From assembly GCF_001730525.1 (NCBI RefSeq), contig NZ_MDFN01000012.1:1-64000 (forward strand): a DNA stretch of 64,000 nucleotides. The letters are read 5' to 3'. A program made the translations under genes and the position numbers. This DNA is from Arcticibacter eurypsychrophilus (GTDB lineage: Bacteria > Bacteroidota > Bacteroidia > Sphingobacteriales > Sphingobacteriaceae). Position 1 is the first letter of the stretch. Each line of letters begins with the position of its first letter. Below the pieces are notes generated by a model. That model ran no database searches. It saw only the letters and a list, made by a program, of their open reading frames with translations, and had not been told where the DNA came from. Shown here in pieces: positions 1 to 10,000 of this stretch.

Positions 1-71
1 GTTTCAGTACTACCGGGCTTTTTTGCGTTTAATGGTTTTTGAAACTGGTTTAGCTTAGCAGGATCAGTCAT
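1..71 (-). CDS. Start of an unidentified gene running off the left edge
   Basis: Reading leftwards from an ATG at 71-69, the frame stays open to the window edge and begins MTDPAKLNQFQKPLNAKK. A purine-rich stretch (AAGAGGTAGG on the minus strand) lies just before the ATG, a plausible ribosome-binding region. Only 23 codons are visible, so no family can be named. The start and direction are an inference from the open frame and its upstream context. Confidence 0.4.
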   Translation of the reverse strand, partial: MTDPAKLNQFQKPLNAKKPGSTE

Positions 72-639
72 TATCCTACCTCTTTTAAGAAGATATAGGA
101 AGATTACATGCTATAATCGTACGTTCCGGATCCGCTTTTTATATTTAGGCAACAGAAAGATTAAACCCATTATCCTGGAATGGAAACGAATGGATTTAAT
201 CGGAAGCAGCTTAGAAATAAGGGCCTCGATCAGGAGCGGATAGAAACGTCTATAGCGCAGGTACCGGGTTGGGCAGGAAGGAAGAAGTAACCCATTTCTG
301 GTTTGGCACATAACTGGATTATTGTACCGGGATTGTAGAAATGGACAGGAATGTTCGGCCTGGTACAAATTTTATTCATGTACTGATGCCTTTTATTCAT
401 CACAAGACAGTTTAAACTTAGTAATTTAAGTTTATATCATTCTAAATACGATGTAGGTAGGGTGAATATTTTAAATCAATCTTCAATGCGCATCTTTGCC
501 GTTAAACCAAAAGATTTATTAAACTTGTAGAGATCGCTAATGTTTGTTTGTTATTAATCTCTAATATTAAGTAGCGGTGACTGAAATTTAAATGGTCAAA
601 TTGCGTTAAAATACATTAATTAAAAAGTAAATACTCTGA
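72..639. other. Gene-poor stretch before the first protease
   Basis: No convincing gene is visible here. A minus-strand open frame at 111-368 starts only at a TTG two codons after a stop and encodes a Cys/Arg/Pro-rich peptide unlike its neighbours, so it is not called. A CATCTTTG at 491-498 resembles the Bacteroidota -7 element with one mismatch and could be part of the promoter of the protease at 640, but it has no clear TTG 19 bp upstream and would imply a leader of about 140 bases. Confidence 0.45.
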
Positions 640-2367
640 ATGAACTTCTTCAATAAATTACTTCTAATAGCGGCATTTTTGCCATTTGCTGTTATCGCTC
701 AAAAAAAGGACTCTCCTAAACCTAATTGGTTCAACCTGGATCTTCAAAATGATGGAGTATTTGGGGTGAGTACAGAAAAAGCATATTCAGAATTACTGAA
801 AGGTAAAAAAAGTGTTCCTGTAATTGTCGCAGTTATTGACGGAGGGGTACAGCGTGATCATGAAGATTTAAAACGCGTGATGTATGTGAATCCGAAAGAG
901 ATTGCGTCTAATAATAAAGATGATGATAAGAATGGTTTTACAGATGATGTACATGGATGGAACTTTCTGGGATCTTCAAAAGCAACTGTTCGTTACGATA
1001 ATCTGGAGGTATTAAGAATGATTCGGAAGTATGAAGATCGGTATGCTGCTGTAGTTAATTCTACTCCGCTGACTAAAGAGGAGCGTGCTGAGTTTAATCT
1101 GTATAAAAGAATGGTGACTGATTATATGGGCAAACTTGAAATGGCTCGTTTTGGGTATGAAAATTATTTAAAGCTGGATAAATATTTGACTACGATCTTG
1201 GTCCGCATAGGAAAGAAAAAACCTGATCTTAAGGATTTCGAGAATTACAAAGCTCAAAATGAACAGGAATCTAAAGCACTTAAAATTATTAAGTCTGAAT
1301 TGAGGAAGGAATCAGATTTTGATAAGGTTAAAGAAGATATTGAAGAAGCTTTACATTATTACTCCAGTGAGATTAATTATCATCTAAATGCGAATTACGA
1401 TCCGCGTGATTCTATCGGTGATAAGTATACTAACGGGAAAGAGCATCAATATGGTAATGATGATATAACAGGTCCGGATGCAGAGCATGGTACACATGTT
1501 GCTGGTATTATCGGGGCGGACCGGACGAATAATATCGGGATAAAAGGAGTAGCGGACAATGTAAGGATTATGTCTGTGAGAGCGGTGCCTGATGGGGATG
1601 AGCGTGATAAAGATGTTGCTAATGCTATAATTTATGCCGTTGATAATGGTGCTAAAGTGATCAACATGAGTTTTGGAAAGGCATATTCGTGGGATAAAAA
1701 ACTGGTGGATAGTGCCGTTCGTTATGCAGCGTCTAAAGATGTGCTTTTGGTGCATGCTGCAGGAAATGAGGGAGCGAATACAGATGTTACCAATAATTTT
1801 CCTAATCGCTTTTATGCTGATGATGAGGATCCAAATTTTTGGAATGCTCCAAAGCCTCTTCGTATTCCTCTTCCTCAGCAAAGCGGTAACCAGAGGCCCA
1901 TGGGGCAGAGATCACTGCCTCCTATGAAGATTGAAAAAGATACTATTCAATACACATTTCCAAAGGCTGCAAACTGGATTGAAGTTGGTGCTTCAGGGTG
2001 GAAAAACGATGGGTCTTTAGTGGCCAGCTTTTCTAACTATGGAAAACGTACTGTAGATATCTTTGCTCCAGGTGTAAAAATTAATTCTACGATTCCTAAA
2101 TCTAAATATAAAGAGAATGATGGTACGAGCATGGCATCTCCGGTAGTTGCAGGTGTAGCAGCTTTAATACGATCTTATTTTCCTTCTTTAACTGCTATAC
2201 AAGTAAAAGATATCATCATGAAGTCGGCAGTGAAAGTGGAACAAAAGGTTAAAGTGGAAGATGAAAGATCTAGTAAAAGGGTTGATTTTACTGAAGTATG
2301 TGTTTCAGGGGGCATTGTAAATGCTTATAATGCAGTTGTATTAGCAGAAAAGCTTGAGCATAAATAA
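640..2367 (+). CDS. Secreted S8 (subtilisin-like) serine protease with a large insert
   Basis: A 575-residue subtilase. A signal peptide covers about residues 1-20 (hydrophobic core, then VIAQ), so the enzyme is exported. The catalytic triad is visible: Asp67 in AVIDGGVQ, His283 in HGTHVAG and Ser497 in GTSMASP, with the oxyanion Asn376 in HAAGNEG. Ordinary subtilases have 30-40 residues between Asp and His; here there are about 215. The extra stretch (about residues 80-275) is charged, Lys/Glu-rich and probably helical, and it sits where a regulatory or substrate-docking insertion would be. There is no obvious propeptide between signal and catalytic domain and no T9SS tail. This kind of large S8 protein is common in Bacteroidota; the substrate is unknown. 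The ATG follows an A-rich stretch and directly precedes the signal peptide. Confidence 0.9.
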   Translation: MNFFNKLLLIAAFLPFAVIAQKKDSPKPNWFNLDLQNDGVFGVSTEKAYSELLKGKKSVPVIVAVIDGGVQRDHEDLKRVMYVNPKEIASNNKDDDKNGFTDDVHGWNFLGSSKATVRYDNLEVLRMIRKYEDRYAAVVNSTPLTKEERAEFNLYKRMVTDYMGKLEMARFGYENYLKLDKYLTTILVRIGKKKPDLKDFENYKAQNEQESKALKIIKSELRKESDFDKVKEDIEEALHYYSSEINYHLNANYDPRDSIGDKYTNGKEHQYGNDDITGPDAEHGTHVAGIIGADRTNNIGIKGVADNVRIMSVRAVPDGDERDKDVANAIIYAVDNGAKVINMSFGKAYSWDKKLVDSAVRYAASKDVLLVHAAGNEGANTDVTNNFPNRFYADDEDPNFWNAPKPLRIPLPQQSGNQRPMGQRSLPPMKIEKDTIQYTFPKAANWIEVGASGWKNDGSLVASFSNYGKRTVDIFAPGVKINSTIPKSKYKENDGTSMASPVVAGVAALIRSYFPSLTAIQVKDIIMKSAVKVEQKVKVEDERSSKRVDFTEVCVSGGIVNAYNAVVLAEKLEHK

Positions 2368-2383
2368 TAATTTTTTAACTTTG
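2354..2383 (+). promoter_or_regulatory. Promoter of trhO (Bacteroidota sigma-A type)
   Basis: TTG at 2354-2356 is followed after exactly 19 bases by TAACTTTG at 2376-2383, matching the TTG/TAnnTTTG consensus of Bacteroidota housekeeping promoters. The upstream element overlaps the last codons of the protease gene. The start codon of trhO is 41 bases downstream. Confidence 0.65.
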
Positions 2384-2423
2384 CATCGCATTTAACGCTG
2401 TTTGCAACAGTATCGATGAACAT

Positions 2424-3404
2424 ATGACACAATATCAAACCATACTATACTATTGTTATACGACAATAGAGAACGCCGGGCAATTTGCGACCGATCATCT
2501 TGAATTTTGTAAATCATTAAAACTTGTTGGGCGAATTATCGTAGCCGATGAAGGTTTGAATGGCACTGTATCAGGAACAAAGGAATCCTGTGACGCCTAT
2601 ATGAACCATTTGAAGGCTAACCCTGTTTTTGATTCTGCGGAATTTAAAATTGACGACGTAGAGGAGCCTTCTTTTATTAAGATGCATTGTCGATATAAGT
2701 CAGAAATAGTGCATTCCGGACTGCGTGATCCGGGTATTATCAATCCTCAGGAGAAAAGCGGAATACATTTAGAGCCTAAAGAGTTCATGGAAATGAAGGA
2801 TAGGGACGATGTGGTTATTTTAGATGTGCGATCCAATTATGAACATGCTCTGGGTAAATTTAAAAATGCAGTTACGCTGAACATAGCTAATTTTCGTGAT
2901 TTTCCTGCCATGATTAATGAGCTTGCGCAGTATAAGGATAAGAAGATTATTACTTACTGTACGGGTGGTATTAAATGTGAAAAAGCCTCTGCCTTGCTTC
3001 TTCATGAAGGATTTCCTGAAGTATACCAATTGCATGGTGGTATAATTAAGTATGGAAAGGAAGCAGGGGGTGAAGATTTCGAAGGTAAATGTTATGTTTT
3101 TGATAATCGTGTAGCTGTTGATGTCAACAAGGTTAATCCTGTTGTGATTTCTACTTGTTATAATTGTGGAAAGACAACGGCTAAGATGATTAATTGCGCT
3201 AATCCGGAATGCAATGAGCACTTTACTCAATGTGATGCCTGTGGCGTTGAATTGGATGGTTGTTGTTCTGAAATTTGTCAGGCTCATCCCAGAAAGCGCC
3301 TTTATGATGGTACTGGATATTATGTGAAGATTCCTATGCAGGTGAATCTAAATAAAAGAGTAAAAGGGAATTATTCTAATGTATTACCTCCGGCTGAGAG
3401 TTGA
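2424..3404 (+). CDS. trhO: tRNA uridine(34) hydroxylase TrhO (rhodanese family, UPF0176)
   Basis: The 326-residue protein matches the YceA/TrhO family, which installs 5-hydroxyuridine at the wobble position of tRNAs using molecular oxygen. The N-terminal acylphosphatase-like domain carries IIVADEGLNGTVSG, and the central rhodanese domain carries the active-site loop TYCTGGIKCEKA with the catalytic Cys179 and a second conserved Cys185. The C-terminal part holds a cysteine cluster (CYNC, then NCANPEC, CDAC and CCSEIC) typical of the longer family members and probably metal-binding. Its own promoter lies upstream. Length and motif order agree with the family. Confidence 0.93.
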   Translation: MTQYQTILYYCYTTIENAGQFATDHLEFCKSLKLVGRIIVADEGLNGTVSGTKESCDAYMNHLKANPVFDSAEFKIDDVEEPSFIKMHCRYKSEIVHSGLRDPGIINPQEKSGIHLEPKEFMEMKDRDDVVILDVRSNYEHALGKFKNAVTLNIANFRDFPAMINELAQYKDKKIITYCTGGIKCEKASALLLHEGFPEVYQLHGGIIKYGKEAGGEDFEGKCYVFDNRVAVDVNKVNPVVISTCYNCGKTTAKMINCANPECNEHFTQCDACGVELDGCCSEICQAHPRKRLYDGTGYYVKIPMQVNLNKRVKGNYSNVLPPAES

Positions 3405-3481
3405 TTCAGCTGCAAGCCTTGCTTTTAAATGCGGTATGGTCTAATCACTCTGGTAATATTTTAAAAATCTTATAAATAGAT

Positions 3482-3853
3482 ATGAAAGGAATCTTTACAA
3501 TTGCAATGTTAAGCATCTCCAATATATTTATGACTATTGCCTGGTATGGACATCTTAAATTTAAAGAGATGGACTGGAGTAAAAACCTTGGTTTAACAGC
3601 TATAATTTTTATTAGTTGGGGAATAGCATTTGCAGAATATACATTTCAGGTTCCCGCAAATAAATTTGGATTTAAAGATAACGGAGGACCGTTTACTCTA
3701 TTGCAGTTAAAGGTTATTCAGGAAGCCCTATCCATAACTATATTTTTGATCCTTTCATTGCTCTTCTTTAAGACAGAAAAGATTGCCTGGAATCATCTTG
3801 TTGGTTTCTTTTTTATTATTCTTGCAGTTTTCTTTATTTTTAAAAAATGGTAA
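3482..3853 (+). CDS. Small DMT-family membrane protein (DUF486 type)
   Basis: 123 residues with four predicted membrane helices (about 5-22, 37-54, 73-95 and 101-121) and short polar loops. Motifs such as WYGHLKFK, WGIAFAEYTFQVPANK and FTLLQLKVIQE are characteristic of the DUF486 group of the drug/metabolite transporter superfamily. The transported substrate is not known. It stands alone between trhO and the glycan-locus regulator, on the same strand, and ends 37 bases before the latter; nothing ties it functionally to either. Confidence 0.85.
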   Translation: MKGIFTIAMLSISNIFMTIAWYGHLKFKEMDWSKNLGLTAIIFISWGIAFAEYTFQVPANKFGFKDNGGPFTLLQLKVIQEALSITIFLILSLLFFKTEKIAWNHLVGFFFIILAVFFIFKKW

Positions 3854-3890
3854 GCCATATATAATAACCGTTTAAACCTCAATTATTAAT

Positions 3891-6791
3891 ATGTTCAGAA
3901 GAGCTGGAATTTTACTTTTGTGGATTACCTGCTTTTTGCTGATCAACAAATTGGCCTTAGGAACGGATATAAAAGGTATGGGTGTTCCATATGTTCAGAA
4001 TTATACAAAAGCACAATACTTGTATGGCAACCAAAACTGGTCTGTTACTAAAGATCAGAACGGAATTATGTATTATGGTAATTCAGAGGGTTTATTATCA
4101 TTTGATGGGCGATACTGGCAGCAGTACAGGATGCCTAATCATTTGATTGTTCGCTCCGTTGCTGCAGATGGGAAAGATAGAATATATGCTGGAGCTTTTG
4201 GTGAATTTGGCTACTGGTCATACAATAAGAGTGGTAAACTGGTATATAATAGCCTTACTCCGCTTGTTCCTTCCAAATCTATCCCTAAAGATGAGATATG
4301 GAAAATTTATGTGGATGGGCAAAGAGTAATATTTCAATCATTTGCAAGTATATTTATATATGAAAAGGGTAAGATTAGCGTAGTAAAAGCAAGCAAACCT
4401 TTCCTCTTTTTATTTAAAGTAAAAAATCGTTTTTTTGTGGAAGTGATTGGTACTGGCCTTTTCGAATTAAAGGGAAAGATACTTCAACTTATTCCGAATA
4501 GTCATATTTTGGGGGGTACCGGGATTTTAACTATTCTGCCTTATCAGAAAAGTAAATTCATAATTGGTACTGCTAAAAATGGTTTATATATTTATGATGG
4601 AAAATCCATTATTCCATGGTCCAATCAAGCTAACCAGTTTTTAAAAACCTTTCAGCTAAATAATGGCCTGATTTTAATGGACCGCTATTTTGCTTTTGGT
4701 ACCATACTTAATGGAATTGTTATTCTGAATGAATCAGGACAGATTGTGCAGCAGATAAACAAATCAAGTGGACTGCAGAATAATACAGTACTAAGTTTAT
4801 ACTCAGATAATGAGCAAAATCTATGGGCAGGACTTGATAATGGGATTGATCGAATAGAACTGAATTCGCCTTTATATTTTTACTTCGATAAAAAGGGAGA
4901 CTTAGGTACTGTATATTCAAGTATAATCTATAAGAACAAAATATATTTAGGTACTAATCAAGGTCTTTTTTATAGTGATCTGAATGCCGATCAGAATGAT
5001 AAATTTCAATCGTTCAACTTCAAGTTCATTCCTAATTCACAAGGTCAAGTTTGGGATCTTTCCTTACTGGATGATCAACTGGTATGCGGTCATAATGAAG
5101 GAACTTTTGCTGTTGTTGGGGAGAGTTTAAAGCGACTTTCTTCAGTTAATGGGGGCTGGACAATAAAAAGGTTGAATTTATATCCTGATATGTTAATACA
5201 GGGAACATATACAGGACTAGTTATATATCGAAAGACTAGTGAAGGAAAATGGGTGTTTTCTCATCGTGTAAGTGGTTTCGGTGAACCATCTCGCTATGTT
5301 GAACAAGATGCTAAAGGGCAAATTTGGGTGGCACATGCTTATAAAGGGCTGTATCGGCTTCAATTAAGTAGTGACCTTAAAAGTGTAGTCTCGAGTCATT
5401 ATTATGGAGTTAAAAATGGCCTTCCTGGAAGTTACCATATTAATGTCTATAACCTGGATAATCGTATCGTATTTTCTTCCGATGCTGGATTTTACGTCTA
5501 TGACGATATCAGTAATAAGTTTTATAAGTATAGTCAACTCAATACTATTTTGGGATCATTTGCATCTTCGAATAAAATTATACCGGCTGCTGATAAGTCA
5601 TATTGGTTTATAAACCATGGCAGCGTCGCATTGACAAGTTTTAAAGAGCCAGGTAAGATTTCAGTTGATTCAAGCCGTTTTACTGTTTTGGATGGACGAA
5701 TGGTGCAGTACTATGAAAATATTAGTAAAATAAATAATTCCATTTACTTAATTAGTATGGATGATGGCTTTGCAATATATAATGGTAATACCATTCCGAT
5801 AGCTGATCCTTTAAAAATTCCCAAGGTGCTAATTAGAAAAGTTGAGAACATAACCTATGGCAACTTTTCAATAACAGAGAATGGAAGGGATGGTGAGGTG
5901 GAAATACCTAGTAATAGAAATAACATCAGGATTACTTATGCTCTGCCTTATTATCGGCAGGCCAAAGTAAGCTATCAATTCATGCTGGAGGGTTATACCA
6001 AGCGCTGGTCTGAATGGAGTCCTCAAGCATCAAAAGAATTTACCAATCTAAGTCAGGGAACTTATGTTTTTAAGGTAAGAGCACGCATTAACGAGAAGAT
6101 TATATCAGACACAGCTATTTTTGAATTTATAATTCTACCTCCATGGTATTTGAGCACTTGGGCGATCATATTTTATATATTACTACATATAGCAGCCTTT
6201 TTGTTTTTGAGGAGGTTATACTACATGAAACTTAGAAATCATCAGGAAGAGATTCATCGTAAGCTAAAGCTGGAAAAGGAAGCACTTTTAAAACAAGAGT
6301 TGATATCTAATGATCAAAAAATAGCTAAGCTAAAAAATGAGCAATTACAGGTCGATTTGGAGAGTAAAAGTCGGGAGCTTGCTAATTCGGCGATGAATAT
6401 CGTGTATAAAAATGAATTGCTTCAAAAGATAAGTGATGAGCTTATTCATTTGAAAGATAGTCATGGAAAAGTGTTAAAGGAGGACCAGTTAAAACGCATA
6501 CAAAAGGTAATTGATGAGGGCATAAATGACGAGCGGGACTGGAATGTTTTCGAGCATAGTTTTAATGAAGCGCATGAGAATTTTTTTAAGAAGCTTAAAA
6601 TTAATTCGCCTGATCTCGTTCCTAATGACCTGAAGCTTTGTGCTTACTTGCGAATGAACATGAGCAGTAAAGAGATTGCCTCTTTATTAAATATTTCATT
6701 AAGAGGCGTTGAAATAAGAAGATATAGATTGAGGAAAAAACTTAATCTTGATCATGATAAGAATCTGTCGGAATTTTTCATAGAGCTTTAA
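3891..6791 (+). CDS. Membrane-spanning propeller/Y_Y_Y/HTH regulator of the glycan locus (SusR-like)
   Basis: 966 residues. An N-terminal signal or anchor (about 1-24) is followed by two-component-regulator propeller repeats (about 30-660), a Y_Y_Y immunoglobulin-like domain (about 668-745, with ITYALPYYRQ and GYTKRWSEWS), one membrane helix (about 752-773), a charged coiled coil (about 778-860) and a C-terminal LuxR/GerE-type helix-turn-helix (about 900-960, LKLCAYLRMNMSSKEIAS then LNISLRGVEIRRYRLRKKL). There is no histidine kinase, ATPase or receiver domain, so the signal must pass from the periplasmic sensor straight to a membrane-tethered DNA-binding domain, as proposed for SusR-type regulators. 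Its place immediately upstream of susC, with 251 bp between, makes it the probable specific activator. The ligand is expected to be an oligosaccharide released from the target glycan; this is inferred. Confidence 0.9.
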   Translation: MFRRAGILLLWITCFLLINKLALGTDIKGMGVPYVQNYTKAQYLYGNQNWSVTKDQNGIMYYGNSEGLLSFDGRYWQQYRMPNHLIVRSVAADGKDRIYAGAFGEFGYWSYNKSGKLVYNSLTPLVPSKSIPKDEIWKIYVDGQRVIFQSFASIFIYEKGKISVVKASKPFLFLFKVKNRFFVEVIGTGLFELKGKILQLIPNSHILGGTGILTILPYQKSKFIIGTAKNGLYIYDGKSIIPWSNQANQFLKTFQLNNGLILMDRYFAFGTILNGIVILNESGQIVQQINKSSGLQNNTVLSLYSDNEQNLWAGLDNGIDRIELNSPLYFYFDKKGDLGTVYSSIIYKNKIYLGTNQGLFYSDLNADQNDKFQSFNFKFIPNSQGQVWDLSLLDDQLVCGHNEGTFAVVGESLKRLSSVNGGWTIKRLNLYPDMLIQGTYTGLVIYRKTSEGKWVFSHRVSGFGEPSRYVEQDAKGQIWVAHAYKGLYRLQLSSDLKSVVSSHYYGVKNGLPGSYHINVYNLDNRIVFSSDAGFYVYDDISNKFYKYSQLNTILGSFASSNKIIPAADKSYWFINHGSVALTSFKEPGKISVDSSRFTVLDGRMVQYYENISKINNSIYLISMDDGFAIYNGNTIPIADPLKIPKVLIRKVENITYGNFSITENGRDGEVEIPSNRNNIRITYALPYYRQAKVSYQFMLEGYTKRWSEWSPQASKEFTNLSQGTYVFKVRARINEKIISDTAIFEFIILPPWYLSTWAIIFYILLHIAAFLFLRRLYYMKLRNHQEEIHRKLKLEKEALLKQELISNDQKIAKLKNEQLQVDLESKSRELANSAMNIVYKNELLQKISDELIHLKDSHGKVLKEDQLKRIQKVIDEGINDERDWNVFEHSFNEAHENFFKKLKINSPDLVPNDLKLCAYLRMNMSSKEIASLLNISLRGVEIRRYRLRKKLNLDHDKNLSEFFIEL

Positions 6792-6792
6792 T

Positions 6793-7002
6793 ACTACATC
6801 AACACCTCTCATAGGGTATGTATTTCAAGTATATAATTGATGTATTTTATTTGTACACTATGTGTATAGAAAATTGATTAATTATGCTCTGATTTCATTT
6901 AAACGTATGATTTTAATTAAATTAAAACGAGATTTCCTCGCTTTGATGTAGTAAAGTGAAGGTTAATTAATTTTTTTGTTGCACACAATCATTTGATCTT
7001 TG
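6793..7002. promoter_or_regulatory. Candidate operator and promoter region of the glycan operon
   Basis: The octamer TTGATGTA occurs three times in the regulator-susC gap: at 6837-6844 and 6943-6950 on the plus strand, and at 6795-6802 on the minus strand. The outer two copies extend to a 10-bp inverted pair (ACTACATCAA at 6793-6802, TTGATGTAGT at 6943-6952). A short palindrome TACAC-TAT-GTGTA lies at 6854-6866. GATCTTTG at 6995-7002 resembles a -7 element with one mismatch, but its nearest upstream TTG (6976-6978) is 16 rather than 19 bp away, as expected for a promoter needing an activator. Binding by the upstream regulator is inferred. Confidence 0.4.
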
Positions 7003-7042
7003 TGTAGTTAACCAAATATCAATTAATCTAATTATAAACTTT

Positions 7043-10000
7043 ATGAGGAAATTATATACTAACCTGTTAGGTTGTATTCTCGTATTCTTTTTTATTTTAG
7101 GAAATGCTTTCGCTCAAGGAAGTATTACAGTAAAAGGAAAAGTAACTGATGCTATTAATGGAGAGGCATTAATCGGTGTAAGCATTAAATTAAAAGGGAG
7201 TACACAAGGTACATCAACAGATGTAAGCGGGGCCTTTACAATTAATATGCCCTCAAATGGAATTTTAATATTTACTTATATTGGCTTTGTATCCACAGAG
7301 ATTCCAATAAACAATCAAACAACTCTTAATGTAAAATTGAAAACTTCTTCAGCTGCACTTGATGAGGTGATTGTTGTAGGTTATGGTACACAAAGAAAAA
7401 GTGATATTACTGGTTCTGTTGCAAGGATTAAAGGTGCTGATATCGCCAGTCAGCCTGTACTTGCTGCAACACAGGCTATCCAGGGTAAGATAGCTGGAGT
7501 TCAGATTATTAGCTCAGGAGATCCTAATTCTTTGCCTACTGTCCGTATCAGGGGAACAGGAACAATGAAGGCAGGAGCAAACCCATTATATGTAGTTGAC
7601 GGAATTCTTACAGAAGATATCAGGAACATAAACAACGCGGATATCGTGTCAATGGATATTTTAAAGGATGCTTCAGCAACTGCAATATATGGAATGAGAG
7701 CTGCAAATGGAGTCCTTTTGATCACCACAAAAAAAGGAAAGACCGGTAAAATGGTAATTGCCTATGATGGACAAGCAGGTATAAAGGAAGCGGCTCATTT
7801 AGTCAACATGGCTGGTCCATCTCAATATGCTGGTTATCTAAACGAAGCTAGTATATATTACGGTACAGGAGATGAGCTTATTACTGCCGCTCAACTACAA
7901 TCGGGTGCGAATACGGATTGGTACGACGCTATATTGAAGAAGGGGATACAGCAGAATCATAATATATCTTTGTCCGGAGGAACAGATGATGTGACTTATT
8001 TCATAAGTGCTGGTTATTTATCTGATAAGGGAATTATTGAGACCAATGATTTTAACCGTTTTACATTACGTTCAAATAACGAATATAATGCTGCAAAGTG
8101 GCTCAAATTATCTTCTTTGATTTCTTTTAGCAGACTTAATAATAGGACTGTTGATCTAAATGCGTTTAATATAGCGTATAGAGCAGCACCTTACATTGCT
8201 TCTAAAATAGGTGAAAAGTATGGTAATACCTCTCTTTCTAATAATGTAGGTAATCCATTATTAAACCTGGAAAAGGCTGACAATTCCGTTTTAGGCAATA
8301 GGTTACAAGGGTCGTTTGCTGCAGATGTTAAACCGGTGTCGTGGTTAACTCTTCGTTCAAGCTTTGGTGTCGATCTAGATTTTCTTAAAAGTACAAACTA
8401 TGGATATCAATTTAACAATGTAGGCGCAAACAGCATATTTCTTACAGAAGGTGGAAATCAACTTCGTGATAAAAGTGATTTGACCGTTTCCCAAAATAAT
8501 GCAACAAAATGGGTTTGGGATAACACAGCGACATTTGCAAAGGTACTTGATAAGCACAGCTTCAATATCTTAGCTGGTATAACTTCAGAGCAATATAAGT
8601 TTAATGGATTAACTGGTAAACGTGTGAATGTTCCTGAAAATAAAGATCAATGGTATTTAGGTATTGGATCTACCAAAGGAGCTACTAACGATAATACAGG
8701 TGATAAATGGACCCGGAATTCATATATAAGCAGATTGAACTATGCTTATGATAACAAATATTTACTGACTGCTACATTCAGGGCAGATGGTACTTCAAGG
8801 TTTCCTACACAGAATCGTTGGGGCTACTTTCCATCTGTAGGGCTTGGTTGGAATATTGCGGAAGAAGATTTCATGAAGGGTCAAAAGACATTTACCACCC
8901 TTAAGATCCGAGGAAGTTGGGGTAGGGTTGGGAATGATCAGATTGCTACAAATGTGTATTTCCCAATTGCTGCGATCAACATCCCTTACTTCTACAACAA
9001 TGTCGAATATTCTGGAATTGCTTTTAATCAGTTACCAGATAAGAATGTAAAATGGGAAACTACCGAGGAGTATGATCTCGGACTTGATTTTGGTTTTTTT
9101 AATAATCGATTAAATGGTGAATTGGATTATTATTCCAAAACAACAAGAGACGCGCTTATTGATATTCGAATTCCAGCGATTCTGGGTGATATTGATGGAT
9201 TATATACCACTAATGCATCGAATTTCACGAATAAAGGTGCTGAGTTTGCTTTGAACTGGACAGATAAAGTTAATGACGATTGGAGTTACAATATCGGTGG
9301 AAACGTGGCTTATAATAAAAATGCAGTTACACGATTAAATGGAGGTCAGGCTTTAGTAGATGGAAACACCGGTGGAAATCAAGGAAATGTGACCAAATCT
9401 GATAACGGTCAGCCTATAGGAAGTTTTTTCATTTATGAGGCCGATGGAATTTTTCAAAACGTGGATGAAATTGCAGCTTCAGCCCAAAAGGATGCATTGC
9501 CTGGAGATTTAAGATATAAAGATTTGAGTGGTCCGGATGGAACACCTGATGGAATTATAAATGAATCAGATAGAACTTTTATGGGCTCCTACCAACCAAA
9601 ATATACTTTTGGTATAAATGGAAATGTAACCTTTAAAGAGTTTGATTTAGGAATCAGCACCTACGGTACTACAGGTGGAAAAATCTACAATGGAAAGAAG
9701 GCATCCCGAAATGATCAAAGAGATAATTTGGAAACAGATGTAGTTAATAACCGATGGACACCAGACAGACCAAGCAAAAGTGAGCCACGTGCTACTCTGA
9801 GTCAGCTTCCAGCATCTAGCTATTTTTTGGAAAAAGGAGATTTCTTCCGGATAAATAATTTAACACTGGGATTTACTATTCCTAAAGCGACCTTATCCAA
9901 GTTTAGTATAGAGCGTCTTCGAATTTATGTGGCTGCTCAAAATTTGGCTACCATAACAGGTTATAGTGGGTTTACTCCAGAAATAACTAGTGATAGAGCT

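Noticed and set aside
111-368. Minus-strand 85-codon frame
   Set aside because: It begins at a TTG two codons after a stop, has no recognisable motif and an odd Arg/Pro/Cys-rich composition.
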